Positions 1 through 9,624 are shown, counted from the first letter of the stretch. The stretch is DNA of 64,000 nt from Pantanalinema sp. GBBB05 (GCA_016743235.1 VRZD01000002.1:1-64000); one strand, 5' to 3'. The notes: a model not told the origin generated them from the letters alone. Program-made: numbers and translations.

Positions 1-57
1 AGTTGCTGAGTGCGGTGAGGGTACTTGTGAATATAATGAAGTGGATTTTTCATCGTT

Positions 58-94
58 GGTAGAGCGGTAAAAACTCCGTTCTACCACCTTTTTT
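58..94 (+). terminator. Rho-independent terminator of a gene lying left of the window
   Basis: A 10-bp stem (58-67 with 76-85, one G-T pair) closes an A-rich 8-nt loop and is followed within three bases by six T residues (89-94). The polarity fits a plus-strand transcript entering from outside the window. It also separates that transcript from the convergent kinase gene ending at 121. Confidence 0.7.
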
Positions 95-120
95 CTCACC
101 CTTTTATATTTCGGACAGGT

Positions 121-1527
121 CTATTGAGGGGCAGGAATCGTCACTGTCATAACATGAGCACAGGGTTCCGGCGTTTCTAGCGCAAAGAATAACACCTGAT
201 ACTCACCCTTCTCACCCAGTAGCCGGGTCATCTCCTGCCCAAACGGAGTTTTTAAATCCAAAAAGATCTTTAACCAACGAGGATTCTGCTCCTCACCATG
301 CAGCCGATTGTAAAGCGCCGTAATCCACAACGCGACGGGATGAGGCGAAGGAGCATAGAGAAAGGTCCGGTAGATTTTGTTGTAAAGCTTGTTGACCTGA
401 AAACTGCGGATCGTTTGCCCTGGTAACATCACCCACACTGTTGGTAGTGCTTGCTGATTGGCTTTGAAGATCTGCGGAAACACAATTTGTGCCGGCGGCT
501 TATCTTTTGGCCAGGTCGCCAGATGACCAATCCCATCCGTGACCCGCAATGCTGGCTCAGCTCGCTCAGGCGCAGCAGGTGATTTCTTCGATAATACTTC
601 GCTAATCCGACTACTAATTTGCCAACTGGCGCTATAGCGCTGCTCCAACGGCTCTAAGGCTCTTAGCACCTCTGCGATCGACTGAGGGCGATCGACAGGC
701 GACTTGGCTAGACAACTCATAACCAAGTTTTCCAGCGCTTTCGGGAGTTTTAATCCTGGATTAACGGCATCAAATGTTCGGGGTGGCTGAAAGTGATGTG
801 CTTTGTACCAACCGCCAAACGAGTGAGTTTCAGCTTGAAGCGGCATCTTCCCCGTCAGCATTTCAAACATCATCACTCCAAGGCTATAGATGTCCGATCG
901 GGCATCTAGATCCCGCCCTTCCATCTGCTCGGGTGAGGAGTATGCCAAGGTGCCCATAAAGGAGTTCGTTTGCCCGCCATCCTCTTGAATCAGCTTGGCA
1001 ATCCCGAAGTCAAGAATTTTGGCAAGTTCGCCTAAACTTGTATCCTGACTGATCAGAATATTACTCGGCTTGATATCTCGGTGAATAATCGGACACAAGG
1101 CACCCTCGATCAAAATGCCTTGGTGGGCACATTGCAACCCTAAGCAAACCTGTCGAGCAATGCTAAGAAAGCGAGGCAGCGGTAGAGTGTGAGCTGAAAT
1201 AATTTCGCTCAGGCTTTCTCCTTGCAAAAACTCCATCACGTAAAACGGAATATCGTCCTCATTTACCCCATAGTCGGTAACACGGACAATATGAATACTT
1301 TTCTGCCCTAATTGCGCACAGGTACGGGCTTCCGCTTTGAAGCGATCGCGCATTTTGGGATTGAGTAATGTATGAGCTAAAAACTTGACGGCAATCACCC
1401 CGCCCAGCAACACATCTTCTGCCCGATACACTTTCCCCATTGCTCCGCGTCCTACCAACTCAACTAGTTGGTACCGATTCGAGAGCAAACGTCCAATGTT
1501 GGGGTCAGTGGTCATACGAGGAGTCAT
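121..1527 (-). CDS. Serine/threonine protein kinase with cyanobacterial C-terminal domain
   Basis: A 468-residue Hanks-type kinase that phosphorylates Ser/Thr on unknown targets. The kinase domain spans about residues 18-295. It has the glycine loop GRGAMGKVYRAED, the ATP-binding Lys in IAVKFL, the catalytic loop HRDIKPSN and the metal-binding DFG, so it looks active. There is no transmembrane helix, so it is probably cytosolic. Residues about 335-468 form a second domain (TWPKDKPPAQIVF... to the end) that recurs as a separate protein in the gene immediately upstream. The ATG at 1527 overlaps the stop of that gene as ATGA, which supports this start; a second in-frame ATG lies four codons later. 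The two genes are very likely co-transcribed and translationally coupled. The substrate and signal are unknown. Confidence 0.93.
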   Translation of the reverse strand: MTPRMTTDPNIGRLLSNRYQLVELVGRGAMGKVYRAEDVLLGGVIAVKFLAHTLLNPKMRDRFKAEARTCAQLGQKSIHIVRVTDYGVNEDDIPFYVMEFLQGESLSEIISAHTLPLPRFLSIARQVCLGLQCAHQGILIEGALCPIIHRDIKPSNILISQDTSLGELAKILDFGIAKLIQEDGGQTNSFMGTLAYSSPEQMEGRDLDARSDIYSLGVMMFEMLTGKMPLQAETHSFGGWYKAHHFQPPRTFDAVNPGLKLPKALENLVMSCLAKSPVDRPQSIAEVLRALEPLEQRYSASWQISSRISEVLSKKSPAAPERAEPALRVTDGIGHLATWPKDKPPAQIVFPQIFKANQQALPTVWVMLPGQTIRSFQVNKLYNKIYRTFLYAPSPHPVALWITALYNRLHGEEQNPRWLKIFLDLKTPFGQEMTRLLGEKGEYQVLFFALETPEPCAHVMTVTIPAPQ

Positions 1528-2021
1528 AGAGGAGGCAGGAGTGATAAAAGCTGTAAACGCTGATCAGGCGAAAGGCTTACCGCCATTGTATGAGCAGATG
1601 CCTGCGAGTTTTCTAGAGCAAAAAGTAAAACCTGATATTGCCCTCGTTGCCCCAACAACCGACCCATCGTTTGCCCAAATGGAGTTTTCCAATTCAGCAA
1701 GCAACGCAGATAACGCGGATTGGGCTCCTGACTCTCGCTCAAATCGTTCAACGTCGTGATCCAGGGAATAGTTGGTTGAGAGGATGATAGGAGATCCTCG
1801 GGAAATATCAAGGAACTTTGACAACTTTTTCCCTCTTCTGCAACCTCCTGAAACCGCCTGAGTTCCTGTTGGGGTAGCATTGCCCATACCGTTGGCACCC
1901 ACTCTCCATCCAGGCGCAGAATTTCGGAAAAGCAAATTTGAGCAACAGGTTTATCCGAAGGCCAGAAAATCATCGTTGATAACGAGGGGAGTGCAGGTTT
2001 CAGAGGGTTATCTATTGTCAT
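1524..2021 (-). CDS. Free-standing paralogue of the kinase C-terminal domain
   Basis: A protein of about 165 residues with no kinase motifs. Its whole length matches the C-terminal third of the kinase downstream: FWPSDKPVAQICF against TWPKDKPPAQIVF, PTVWAMLP against PTVWVMLP, LNWKTPFGQTMGRLLG against LDLKTPFGQEMTRLLG, and YQVLLFALE against YQVLFFALE. It is therefore a duplicated domain carried as its own gene. An ATG at 2021 (MTIDNPLK) is preferred; a TTG at 2054 would add 11 residues and no clear Shine-Dalgarno decides between them. Its stop overlaps the kinase start by 4 nt. A role as partner, decoy or regulator of the kinase is inference; the domain has no function I can name. Confidence 0.85.
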   Translation of the reverse strand: MTIDNPLKPALPSLSTMIFWPSDKPVAQICFSEILRLDGEWVPTVWAMLPQQELRRFQEVAEEGKSCQSSLIFPEDLLSSSQPTIPWITTLNDLSESQEPNPRYLRCLLNWKTPFGQTMGRLLGQRGQYQVLLFALENSQASAHTMAVSLSPDQRLQLLSLLPPL

Positions 2022-2226
2022 ACAAGCAGCAGCAGTGAGAATCCCTACCCACAACGAATGGTTTTGTAAAGTTCACAGTCAGCAGCCCTGAAGCAGCAAG
2101 ATCCCCAGCACCCAATCAGAGCTTCGTATCCATTGATGTTGAAGCTATTCTAGCGATTTTATGGTTTTCCCAGAATTGACCTGGCTGACTCCTTTACCAA
2201 AACACATCCATATCACTGCACCCAAT

Positions 2227-2676
2227 CTAAGGCTCTGGCTGGCGTTCTACCGTCGCTTCCATCGTACTGGTCAGGTAGTGTCCCGCCATAATGCCACTCG
2301 AAAGATAGTATTTACCATCATCCAAGCGATAAAGGGTTTCAAATCCACTACGCCGTTGTCGATCGCCCAAGACCCAATAGCGCTGCACGATCGTCTCCTG
2401 CGCTAACCAGCCCTCACCCTCCACACGCCCCAATAGGCTATGTTGCAGCACAAATGTGTAATGCCGTTCTCCAGCATCCAACCGCCCGCGATATTGAAAT
2501 GAAATTTCTTCACGATCAGCCCCTGGAAACACTAGTTTGGTTACCATCGTGAACCAATTGTCCCGGCTCCATGCCACCAACGTTTTTCCCTTCACGGCAA
2601 TTGGCATTCCATTACGCTCCAACCAATTACCCTGTAGCGTCCAGCGTCCTGGCTGCATTAGAAAGGTATGAGCCAC
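2227..2676 (-). CDS. Conserved hypothetical protein, beta-rich
   Basis: A 149-residue soluble protein with no signal peptide and no membrane segment. It is rich in aromatic and beta-forming residues (GRWTLQGNWLERNG, ISFQYRGRLD, YTFVLQHSLLG), which suggests a small beta-barrel or sandwich. I do not recognise a catalytic motif. The GTG start at 2676 has AAGG nine bases upstream; an ATG six codons later is the alternative. It lies 52 bp upstream of nothing obvious and reads the same way as anmK, whose stop sits beyond its start. Confidence 0.65.
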   Translation of the reverse strand: MAHTFLMQPGRWTLQGNWLERNGMPIAVKGKTLVAWSRDNWFTMVTKLVFPGADREEISFQYRGRLDAGERHYTFVLQHSLLGRVEGEGWLAQETIVQRYWVLGDRQRRSGFETLYRLDDGKYYLSSGIMAGHYLTSTMEATVERQPEP

Positions 2677-2728
2677 AGCATTAACCCTTATCTCACTAGC
2701 TCATTGCCGTCTGGATCTGAGCGGTACT

Positions 2729-3952
2729 TCATGCTATCACGCTTGGGGAGAAGGTCATCCCGTGAATTTCCCCCAAAAGCATCGGCATGGTAGCACCCGT
2801 TACTTCCGGCAGATTACCGGGGATTCCCTGCTGCCGCCAGTATGCTAGCACAGCGAAGGCGATCGCCTCCTTGAAATCCGCATTGACACCGACGTCGTCG
2901 GTCGTTAAAACTGACACTTCACCTAATGTAGCCTGGAGTCGATGTTTCAGATAGCGATTTTTGCTCCCACCACCACACAGCAACACTTGATCGGGCAACT
3001 GCGGCAAAAACGTGCGGTAGCTATGGGAGATCGAAGCAACGGTCAACTCTGTTAAAGTGGCTAAAAAATCAGCAGCACTCAGCGATCGAGCTTCAGCCTC
3101 CGTCCAACATTGGTGTAAATAAGCCACCCCAAAAAGCTCCCGCCCCGTAGATTTAGGCGGCAGTTGGTGGAAAAACGGATGCTGCAACCATTGATCAACT
3201 AACTCCTGGCAGGGTGTTCCCGTCGCCGCCCAAGCTCCATCTCGATCATAGGTTTGCGCTCCACCCGATAACTGCTGTACTGCCAGATCGATCAAGACGT
3301 TTCCCGGTCCTGTATCCCACCCTAAGACGAACCGCGATCGTTGAGCTTCTTTATCTTCCCTACCTTCCCCATCTCGCGAGCCTTTGGCAGGCAAATACGC
3401 GACATTCCCAATCCCACCCAAATTCTGCACACAACGGCTATAGGTTGGATGAGTCAACAACGCCAAATCCACAGCGGGTACTAACGGGGCACCCTCACCC
3501 CCCACGGCAATATCCGCTTGGCGAAAATTGCTGACGGTAGGAATCCCGGTCAGGTAGGCGATCGCCTCACCGCGTCCCAGTTGCAGGCTATAGCCTAAAG
3601 CCGAGCGATCGCCCCATCGCCCCATCGCTCCAGTTTTATCAGGCGGACGATGGAAGACCGTTTGCCCATGCGAACCAATTAAGTTAGCGACCGGATGACC
3701 CGCTTGCAGAGCGATCGCAGCTTGCGCAAACTGCTGGGCAATTTCATCATCCAATTCTGCCAATTCTGCTACTGACAACGCTGCTCCAGCACAGACTGCC
3801 AAAATCCGCTCCCGTAAATGAGCTGGATAGGGATAGGTTGCTCCTGCCACCAAGTCGATTCGCAAGTCATCTTGCCCCCCCGAAATCTCGACTAATCCAG
3901 CATCAATTCCATCTACGGATGTACCGCTGATTAAACCAATCACATAAACCAT
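2729..3952 (-). CDS. anmK: Anhydro-N-acetylmuramic acid kinase
   Basis: AnmK phosphorylates and opens 1,6-anhydro-N-acetylmuramic acid to MurNAc-6-phosphate during recycling of cell-wall sugars in the cytoplasm. The sequence opens with the family hallmark [19 protein letters not shown], then has [12 protein letters not shown], the NLGGIGN loop near residue 177, GWDTGPGN, and LLCGGGSKN near residue 325. The length of 407 is slightly above the usual 370-390. The excess includes a polar stretch around residues 190-205 ([17 protein letters not shown]) encoded by purine-rich DNA at about 3350-3376, which resembles similar insertions elsewhere in the window. It is divergent from smc. Confidence 0.95.
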   Translation of the reverse strand: MVYVIGLISGTSVDGIDAGLVEISGGQDDLRIDLVAGATYPYPAHLRERILAVCAGAALSVAELAELDDEIAQQFAQAAIALQAGHPVANLIGSHGQTVFHRPPDKTGAMGRWGDRSALGYSLQLGRGEAIAYLTGIPTVSNFRQADIAVGGEGAPLVPAVDLALLTHPTYSRCVQNLGGIGNVAYLPAKGSRDGEGREDKEAQRSRFVLGWDTGPGNVLIDLAVQQLSGGAQTYDRDGAWAATGTPCQELVDQWLQHPFFHQLPPKSTGRELFGVAYLHQCWTEAEARSLSAADFLATLTELTVASISHSYRTFLPQLPDQVLLCGGGSKNRYLKHRLQATLGEVSVLTTDDVGVNADFKEAIAFAVLAYWRQQGIPGNLPEVTGATMPMLLGEIHGMTFSPSVIA

Positions 3953-3992
3953 TCAGGCGATCGCGCTCCTATGTAAACTTTTCCATGCTTAT

Positions 3993-4006
3993 AGAACATT
4001 TGTTCT
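3993..4006. promoter_or_regulatory. Perfect 14-bp palindrome, LexA/SOS-box-like
   Basis: AGAACATTTGTTCT reads the same on both strands. It contains GAAC-N4-GTTC, the core of Gram-positive SOS boxes and close to cyanobacterial LexA sites. It lies between the divergent anmK and smc genes. A possible smc promoter overlaps it: TTGTTC at 4000-4005 and TATAAA at 4021-4026, though the 15-bp spacer is short. The operator role is inference from sequence alone. Confidence 0.4.
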
Positions 4007-4117
4007 GTTCGTGGTATCTATATAAAGAAAAGATAGCGAAGTTTCCGTTCATCACGGCTTTAAAAGGCTACACTGATCACGTTCTTTGCCCTGCCCAGAC
4101 CCCTCAACGGATCGCCT

Positions 4118-7100
4118 GTGTATATTAAGCGTCTGGAACTGACCAACTTCAAATCCTTCGGTGGCACTACACCGATTCCATTGCTGCCGGGGTTTACAGT
4201 GGTTTCAGGACCAAATGGCTCTGGCAAGTCGAACTTAATTGATGCCTTACTGTTTTGTCTGGGGTTAGCAGGCTCCAAAGGGATGCGGGCAGAGCGCTTA
4301 CCTGATCTGGTCAATCATACCCAAAGTACTCGCAATCGATCGACGGTAGAAGCCAGTGTGACGGTGACGTTCGAGCTGGAAGCGGCAGAGATTCAGGCCT
4401 GGGAAGCGGCAGCTGCCGAGGAGCAAGGTGGTCAAAGTCAAGCAGATGGGGAGGATAGCGAAGCTGAGGAAACGGCAGAAAGAAAGGCAGCTGCAACCCT
4501 GAGCTTGCATCCTACGAAGGAATGGAGTGTAACGCGGAAACTGCGGGTGACCCAACAGGGCACTTATACATCGAACTACTACATCAATAGCGAAGCCTGT
4601 ACACTCACAGAGTTACATGAAGCGCTGAATCGGCTCCGGATTTATCCTGAAGGCTACAACGTCGTGTTGCAAGGTGACGTTACTCGGATTATCTCCATGA
4701 ACCCCCGAGAGCGACGGGAAATTATTGATGAATTAGCAGGAGTAGCCGCCTTCGATCGCAAAATTGATCAAGCCAAGGAAAAGCTGGACGCGGTGAAAGA
4801 TCGGGAAGACCGCTACCATATCGTTGAAAAAGAATTGATCGATCAACGCGATCGCTTGGCGCAGGATCGGTTGAAAGCCGAGAAGTATCAAAAACTGCGA
4901 GCGGAGTTACAGACGAAAGAACAGTGGGAACAGGTCATTCGCTATCGGCAGTCCGCCCAGGTCGCCGAGCAACTGCAAGCCCAAATTGTGGCAGATGAGC
5001 AGGCGATCGCCCAGTTAGCCGAGCAATTAACGCAAATCGCCACCCAAATTCAGCAAACCTCCTGTGAATTAGAACAACTGAATGCCCATGTTAAGGCATT
5101 GGGGGAAGAGGAATTGTTGGCATTCCAAGCCACGCTTGCCACCCGCGAAGCTGAACTGCGGCAACTTCAGCGCCAGGAACAAGATTTACACACCCGGAGC
5201 CGCGAACTTACCGCCAACCTGACTCGCACTCAGCAAGAAATTCAGGAACAGCAGCAAACCCTGGCGACGGTAACTCAAGACCACCAAGCGATCGAGTCGC
5301 GAGAAATTGCCAGTCTGCGGCAAGCCCGCGATCGTGCCCAACAGGAACTTGAACAAAGTCGGGATGCGGCCAACACATCAGCCGCTAGTGCCGAAGCCTG
5401 GGTGCAGGAACAAACGGCGCTACGACATCAAATTGATAGCTTGCAAACTACGCTGGAGCCACAACGGACGGAGCAAGCCCGATTACGCGAACGGACAGAG
5501 CAACTCGATCGGCAAATTCAAGAACAGACGCAAGCTCAACACACTCTAGAGCAACAACTCGCAGCCAAACAAGCTCAGCACCAACAGGTGACAGCCACCT
5601 TAGCCGCCAATACTCAGCAAGTCCAATCTCTAGCGACTGGAGTTGCCGCCGCTGAGCAAGAGTTAAGTATTCAACAAGACACCCAAACCCGCTTGCTCAC
5701 AGAACAACGTGAGAAACAGCGGCGACTGGATAAATTAGAAGCTCAAAATCAGGCAATTCAGGAAGCCCAAGGCACTCACGCCACTCAGATCATTCTCCAA
5801 ATGGGATTATCAGGAGTATGCGGATTAGTTGCCCAACTAGGACGGGTTGATCCTCGCTATCAACTAGCCCTGGAAACAGCCGCAGGGGCGCGGTTAGGCA
5901 ATTTAGTGGTGGAAGATGACGCGATCGCTGCTGCCGCGATTGAAATCCTCAAACAACGCCGCGCTGGACGAGCTACTTTTCTGCCATTAAACAAAATCCA
6001 GGCAGGGCGAATTCCCAATGATACGCGGATTCGGTCATTCAACGGTTGTGTGGATTATGCCATTCATTTAATTGAATATGAACCGCGATACCAAGATATA
6101 TTCGCCTATGTGTTTGGCAACACCGTGGTATTTGAGAACCTGAATGCCGCCCGTCGTTATCTGGGGCAGTATCGCATCGTCACGTTAGAGGGTGAGTTAC
6201 TCGAAAGTAGTGGAGCCATGACGGGTGGTAGCCTTAGCCAGCGGCAATCCCTGCACTTTGGTACAGCCGATGCGACTGAATCCGCTGAAATCACTAGCTT
6301 GCGCGATCGCTTGCAAGAAATCGATCGTATCCTCAACCGTTGCGAGAACAGCATTTCTCGGGCTAGCCAACTGGTGAAACAACGCACTCAAGAATTGCTA
6401 GAAGTGCGACAACAGCACCGGGAAGCCCAACTGCAAGCCGAGCAAATGCAGCAGGACATTCAACGCTTACAAACGGAACTTACCCAAGTTCAAACCCAGC
6501 TTCAGCAGAACACACAGGAACTCAGTGCGGCTCACGATCGCCTCCAGGTCTTGGAAGCCGCGATCCCAACTCAAATCACCCAACTGCAACAACTGCGGCA
6601 AACCCTGGATGATTTGGAGCAATCCCAAACTCATAGTGAATGGCAACAGATTCAAGCCAAACTGCGTACCCAGGAAGCTGATTTAAATCAACGCGAGTTA
6701 GCGTTACGCACAGCCGAACAGCGGCTCCAAGATCTCAACAACCAGCAGCAACGGATTCAAGAGCGGATTCAGCAAGCCCACGATCGCTTGCAGGAATACC
6801 GCACTCAGCAGACCACGGTATTACATCAACAATCGACCCTGACCGAACAGCAAGCCACCCTTCAGCAACAAATCCAAGCTACCCAGGCACAACTAGCAGA
6901 ACTCGAACAACGTTTAGGGACGGAAAAGCAGCAGCGCGATCGGGCTGAACGTCAGTTGCGAGAGCAGCAAACTCAGCAGCAACAGCAGCAATGGCAGCAG
7001 CAGAAGCTACAGGAAACCCAGACAGAACGCCGACAAACCTTGGCAGAATTACGGGAACAACTAGAAGCCCAACGAGCCGAACTGCCTGATCCCCTCCCCA

Positions 7101-7789
7101 CCATTCCGCCAGAAGCTGAAGCACGGGATTTAGCTGCTCTACAGCATGACCTGCGATCGCTGCAAAAACGCTTGCAGGCAATGGAACCGGTCAATATGTT
7201 GGCGTTGGAGGAATACGATCGGACTCAAGCTCGCTTACAAGAACTCAGCGATAAGCTCAAGACCCTGGAAGAAGAGCGCACAGAATTACTGCTACGGATC
7301 GAGAACTTTACCACCCTGCGGCAACGTGCCTTTAAAGAAGCGTTTGATGCGGTGGATGAAAACTTTCAGGCGATTTTCGCCACCCTTTCGGAAGGGGACG
7401 GTCGATTACAGCTTGATGATCCCCAGAATCCATTTAATGGGGGGTTAAATTTGATTGCCCATCCCAAAGGCAAGCCGGTGCAGCGGTTGGCATCCATGTC
7501 TGGGGGAGAAAAGTCCCTCACCGCCCTCAGCTTTATCTTTGCCTTGCAACGCTACCGACCCTCGCCGTTCTATGCCTTTGATGAAGTGGACATGTTTTTG
7601 GATGGGGCAAACGTAGAACGATTAGCTAGAATGATCAAACAGCAATCTCGGCAAGCGCAATTTCTGGTGGTGAGTCTGCGCCGACCCATGATCGAATCGG
7701 CTGAGCGGACGATCGGGGTAACTCAAGCCCGTGGAGCTTACACGCAAGTCTTGGGGATTGACTTAATGCCCCAAAGTGCCTCGCTTTAG
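4118..7789 (+). CDS. smc: Chromosome segregation protein SMC
   Basis: SMC is the ATPase of the bacterial condensin, which organises and segregates the chromosome. The 1223 residues show the N-terminal head with Walker A GPNGSGKSN (residues 31-39), a long Gln/Glu-rich coiled coil, and the hinge around 555-690 (GVCGLVAQLGRVDPRYQLALE). A second coiled coil follows, then the C-terminal head with signature SMSGGEKSL (about 1126) and Walker B FYAFDEVDMFLDG (about 1150). A low-complexity Ala/Glu/Gln insert sits at about residues 92-130 inside the first head half. The start is GTG at 4118, chosen because the canonical MYIKRLELTNFKSF begins there. No scpA or scpB is adjacent. Confidence 0.97.
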   Translation: MYIKRLELTNFKSFGGTTPIPLLPGFTVVSGPNGSGKSNLIDALLFCLGLAGSKGMRAERLPDLVNHTQSTRNRSTVEASVTVTFELEAAEIQAWEAAAAEEQGGQSQADGEDSEAEETAERKAAATLSLHPTKEWSVTRKLRVTQQGTYTSNYYINSEACTLTELHEALNRLRIYPEGYNVVLQGDVTRIISMNPRERREIIDELAGVAAFDRKIDQAKEKLDAVKDREDRYHIVEKELIDQRDRLAQDRLKAEKYQKLRAELQTKEQWEQVIRYRQSAQVAEQLQAQIVADEQAIAQLAEQLTQIATQIQQTSCELEQLNAHVKALGEEELLAFQATLATREAELRQLQRQEQDLHTRSRELTANLTRTQQEIQEQQQTLATVTQDHQAIESREIASLRQARDRAQQELEQSRDAANTSAASAEAWVQEQTALRHQIDSLQTTLEPQRTEQARLRERTEQLDRQIQEQTQAQHTLEQQLAAKQAQHQQVTATLAANTQQVQSLATGVAAAEQELSIQQDTQTRLLTEQREKQRRLDKLEAQNQAIQEAQGTHATQIILQMGLSGVCGLVAQLGRVDPRYQLALETAAGARLGNLVVEDDAIAAAAIEILKQRRAGRATFLPLNKIQAGRIPNDTRIRSFNGCVDYAIHLIEYEPRYQDIFAYVFGNTVVFENLNAARRYLGQYRIVTLEGELLESSGAMTGGSLSQRQSLHFGTADATESAEITSLRDRLQEIDRILNRCENSISRASQLVKQRTQELLEVRQQHREAQLQAEQMQQDIQRLQTELTQVQTQLQQNTQELSAAHDRLQVLEAAIPTQITQLQQLRQTLDDLEQSQTHSEWQQIQAKLRTQEADLNQRELALRTAEQRLQDLNNQQQRIQERIQQAHDRLQEYRTQQTTVLHQQSTLTEQQATLQQQIQATQAQLAELEQRLGTEKQQRDRAERQLREQQTQQQQQQWQQQKLQETQTERRQTLAELREQLEAQRAELPDPLPTIPPEAEARDLAALQHDLRSLQKRLQAMEPVNMLALEEYDRTQARLQELSDKLKTLEEERTELLLRIENFTTLRQRAFKEAFDAVDENFQAIFATLSEGDGRLQLDDPQNPFNGGLNLIAHPKGKPVQRLASMSGGEKSLTALSFIFALQRYRPSPFYAFDEVDMFLDGANVERLARMIKQQSRQAQFLVVSLRRPMIESAERTIGVTQARGAYTQVLGIDLMPQSASL

Positions 7790-8023
7790 AAACATAGGGT
7801 AGGGTTCGGTGATCCGTAATTCGCCCATTGCCCCTAACTTCATTCCGTGTATAGGCTGAAAGTAGAAGTATCCATATCATTAGATTATTAGTTCCATACA
7901 GTGTTGGTTTTAGGGGAGCTAGGGTGATCGGCGATCGCCACTGGTCTACCATAAACTGACGACAGCAAACAGCCGACATTTGATATAGTGATTCAGAATT
8001 CATAAAGCAGGATTCGGGACATA

Positions 8024-9010
8024 ATGGCATCTGAAGAAATCCGCCAACGCTCTGACTTTTTAGGCACCTTAGTCGTCACCCGCAATACGGGCAAAAAACT
8101 GGGCGTCGTCAGCCAGTTATGGGTCGATATTGATCAACAGGAAGTTGTCGCCCTGAGCCTCCGCCCCAATCTGCTTTATGGCACTCCGCAACCGATGCTA
8201 CTGAGTAGCATTCGTCAGATTGGTGATGTGATTCTCGTGGATGACGAGGATGTGATTGAAGACATTGATGTAGAGACGTATACCAACCTGATCAATTGTG
8301 AGGTGATTACTGAAACTGGTGATCTGCTCGGTAAGGTCAGAGGGTTTAAGTTTGACATTGATACGGGTAAACTAACATCGTTAATCATTGCCTCTTTGGG
8401 TGTACCACTGATTCCCGATCAAGTCGTCAGTACTTACGAGTTATCGATCGATCAAGTCGTCAGTAGTGGACCCGATCGCTTGATTGTCTTTGAAGGTTCT
8501 GAAGAACGCTTAGTCCAACTCAGTGTTGGAGTCTTAGAACGATTGGGAATCGGTAGAGCCCCGTGGGAGCGGGAGGAGGACGATGATTATGTGATTCCGG
8601 CTCGTCCTGAAAATCAACTGCCCACTGGGCTAAGGACTCCTGTTGCTACCCCGGTTCGCAAAACAGAACGGGTGGTTCAGGAAACCTGGGACGAGGACAA
8701 CTGGGGTGAACCTGAACCCCGCCAACTCCAGCAACGCCAGGCTGCTCCTCTGTATTACGATGACGACGATAAAGGCGATCGCGATAATTGGGACGAAACC
8801 ACAGCTCAGGATGACTACCGTTACGGATCTGGTAAACAACCATACCAACCAGACGACTATACAGATGACTACGACGATCGCTACGATGACGAGTACGATG
8901 AGCTAGAGGAAGATGCCTGGGCAGACCAGGAACCGAAGTCTTATCAAGCCCGTCGGGTGAATATTCCCGAAAAAACTAAAGCTCCAGAGTACGAAGAGGA
9001 AGGCTACTAA
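8024..9010 (+). CDS. PRC-barrel domain protein with acidic tail
   Basis: A 328-residue cytosolic protein. Two PRC-barrel-like units occupy about residues 8-85 and 88-165 (FLGTLVVTRNTGKKLGVV and LINCEVITETGDLLGKVRG). PRC barrels bind other proteins or RNA in several pathways. Residues about 195-328 are a disordered, acidic, Asp/Glu/Tyr/Gln-rich tail. A 16-bp in-frame direct repeat (8417-8432 and 8450-8465) encodes a repeated DQVVS. The stop is only 2 bp from the ATG of the SET-domain gene, so the pair is almost certainly one operon. The function of the protein is unknown. Confidence 0.85.
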   Translation: MASEEIRQRSDFLGTLVVTRNTGKKLGVVSQLWVDIDQQEVVALSLRPNLLYGTPQPMLLSSIRQIGDVILVDDEDVIEDIDVETYTNLINCEVITETGDLLGKVRGFKFDIDTGKLTSLIIASLGVPLIPDQVVSTYELSIDQVVSSGPDRLIVFEGSEERLVQLSVGVLERLGIGRAPWEREEDDDYVIPARPENQLPTGLRTPVATPVRKTERVVQETWDEDNWGEPEPRQLQQRQAAPLYYDDDDKGDRDNWDETTAQDDYRYGSGKQPYQPDDYTDDYDDRYDDEYDELEEDAWADQEPKSYQARRVNIPEKTKAPEYEEEGY

Positions 9011-9012
9011 AC

Positions 9013-9624
9013 ATGATGCACCCACACACTGAACTCCGATTTATCAATGATGCGATCGGGTACGGTGTGTTTGCGACCAAGTTCATTCCTCAAGGCACCA
9101 TTACCTGGATTCTGGATGACTTAGATCAAAAGTTTGATGAAGCCTATGTGATGTCGCTTGATCCCCTGTTGCGTGAGCATTTAATTAAATATTGCTTTCG
9201 AGACGAACAGGGGATTTATATTTTGTGCTGGGATATTGCGCGGTATGTCAACCATAGTTTTAGTCCCAGCTTAATTGCCACTCCATATAAGTTTGAGCTG
9301 GCAGCCAGGGATATTTATCCTGGCGATGAAATTACAGATGATTACGGCTATTTCAATCTAGATAAACCGTTTCACTGTTTTCCCGAACCGGAAACAACGC
9401 GCACAAAAGTCATGCCGGATGACATTCTGCACTATTACCCAGAATGGGATCGCAAAGCCGCTGAAGCGATGCAGTATTTTAGTCAGGTGGAGCAGCCACT
9501 TCATACCTTTATTCATCCCGATTACCTGGACAAAGTGAAGGCGATCGCCCAAGGCAAAGACAAAATGGATTCCATTTTATCCTGCTATTACGATCGCTCT
9601 GGTAAGTTAAAAGCAGCCAGTTGA
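9013..9624 (+). CDS. SET-domain protein (predicted lysine methyltransferase)
   Basis: A 203-residue protein. The first 115 residues form a SET domain: IGYGVFATKFIPQGT near the start, the pseudoknot motif RYVNHSFSPSL around residue 78, and EITDDYGYFNLD around residue 108. The family transfers methyl groups from S-adenosylmethionine to protein lysines. The C-terminal 85 residues are helical and lack the post-SET cysteines. ATG-ATG follows 2 bp after the PRC-barrel stop, so the genes are coupled and the neighbour is a reasonable candidate substrate or partner, though that is inference. Confidence 0.85.
   Translation: MMHPHTELRFINDAIGYGVFATKFIPQGTITWILDDLDQKFDEAYVMSLDPLLREHLIKYCFRDEQGIYILCWDIARYVNHSFSPSLIATPYKFELAARDIYPGDEITDDYGYFNLDKPFHCFPEPETTRTKVMPDDILHYYPEWDRKAAEAMQYFSQVEQPLHTFIHPDYLDKVKAIAQGKDKMDSILSCYYDRSGKLKAAS

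Noticed and set aside
6879..7181. Minus-strand frame of 100 codons in the smc coiled coil
   Set aside because: The Gln-rich coiled-coil codons make long open frames on the opposite strand. No start signal or domain is visible.
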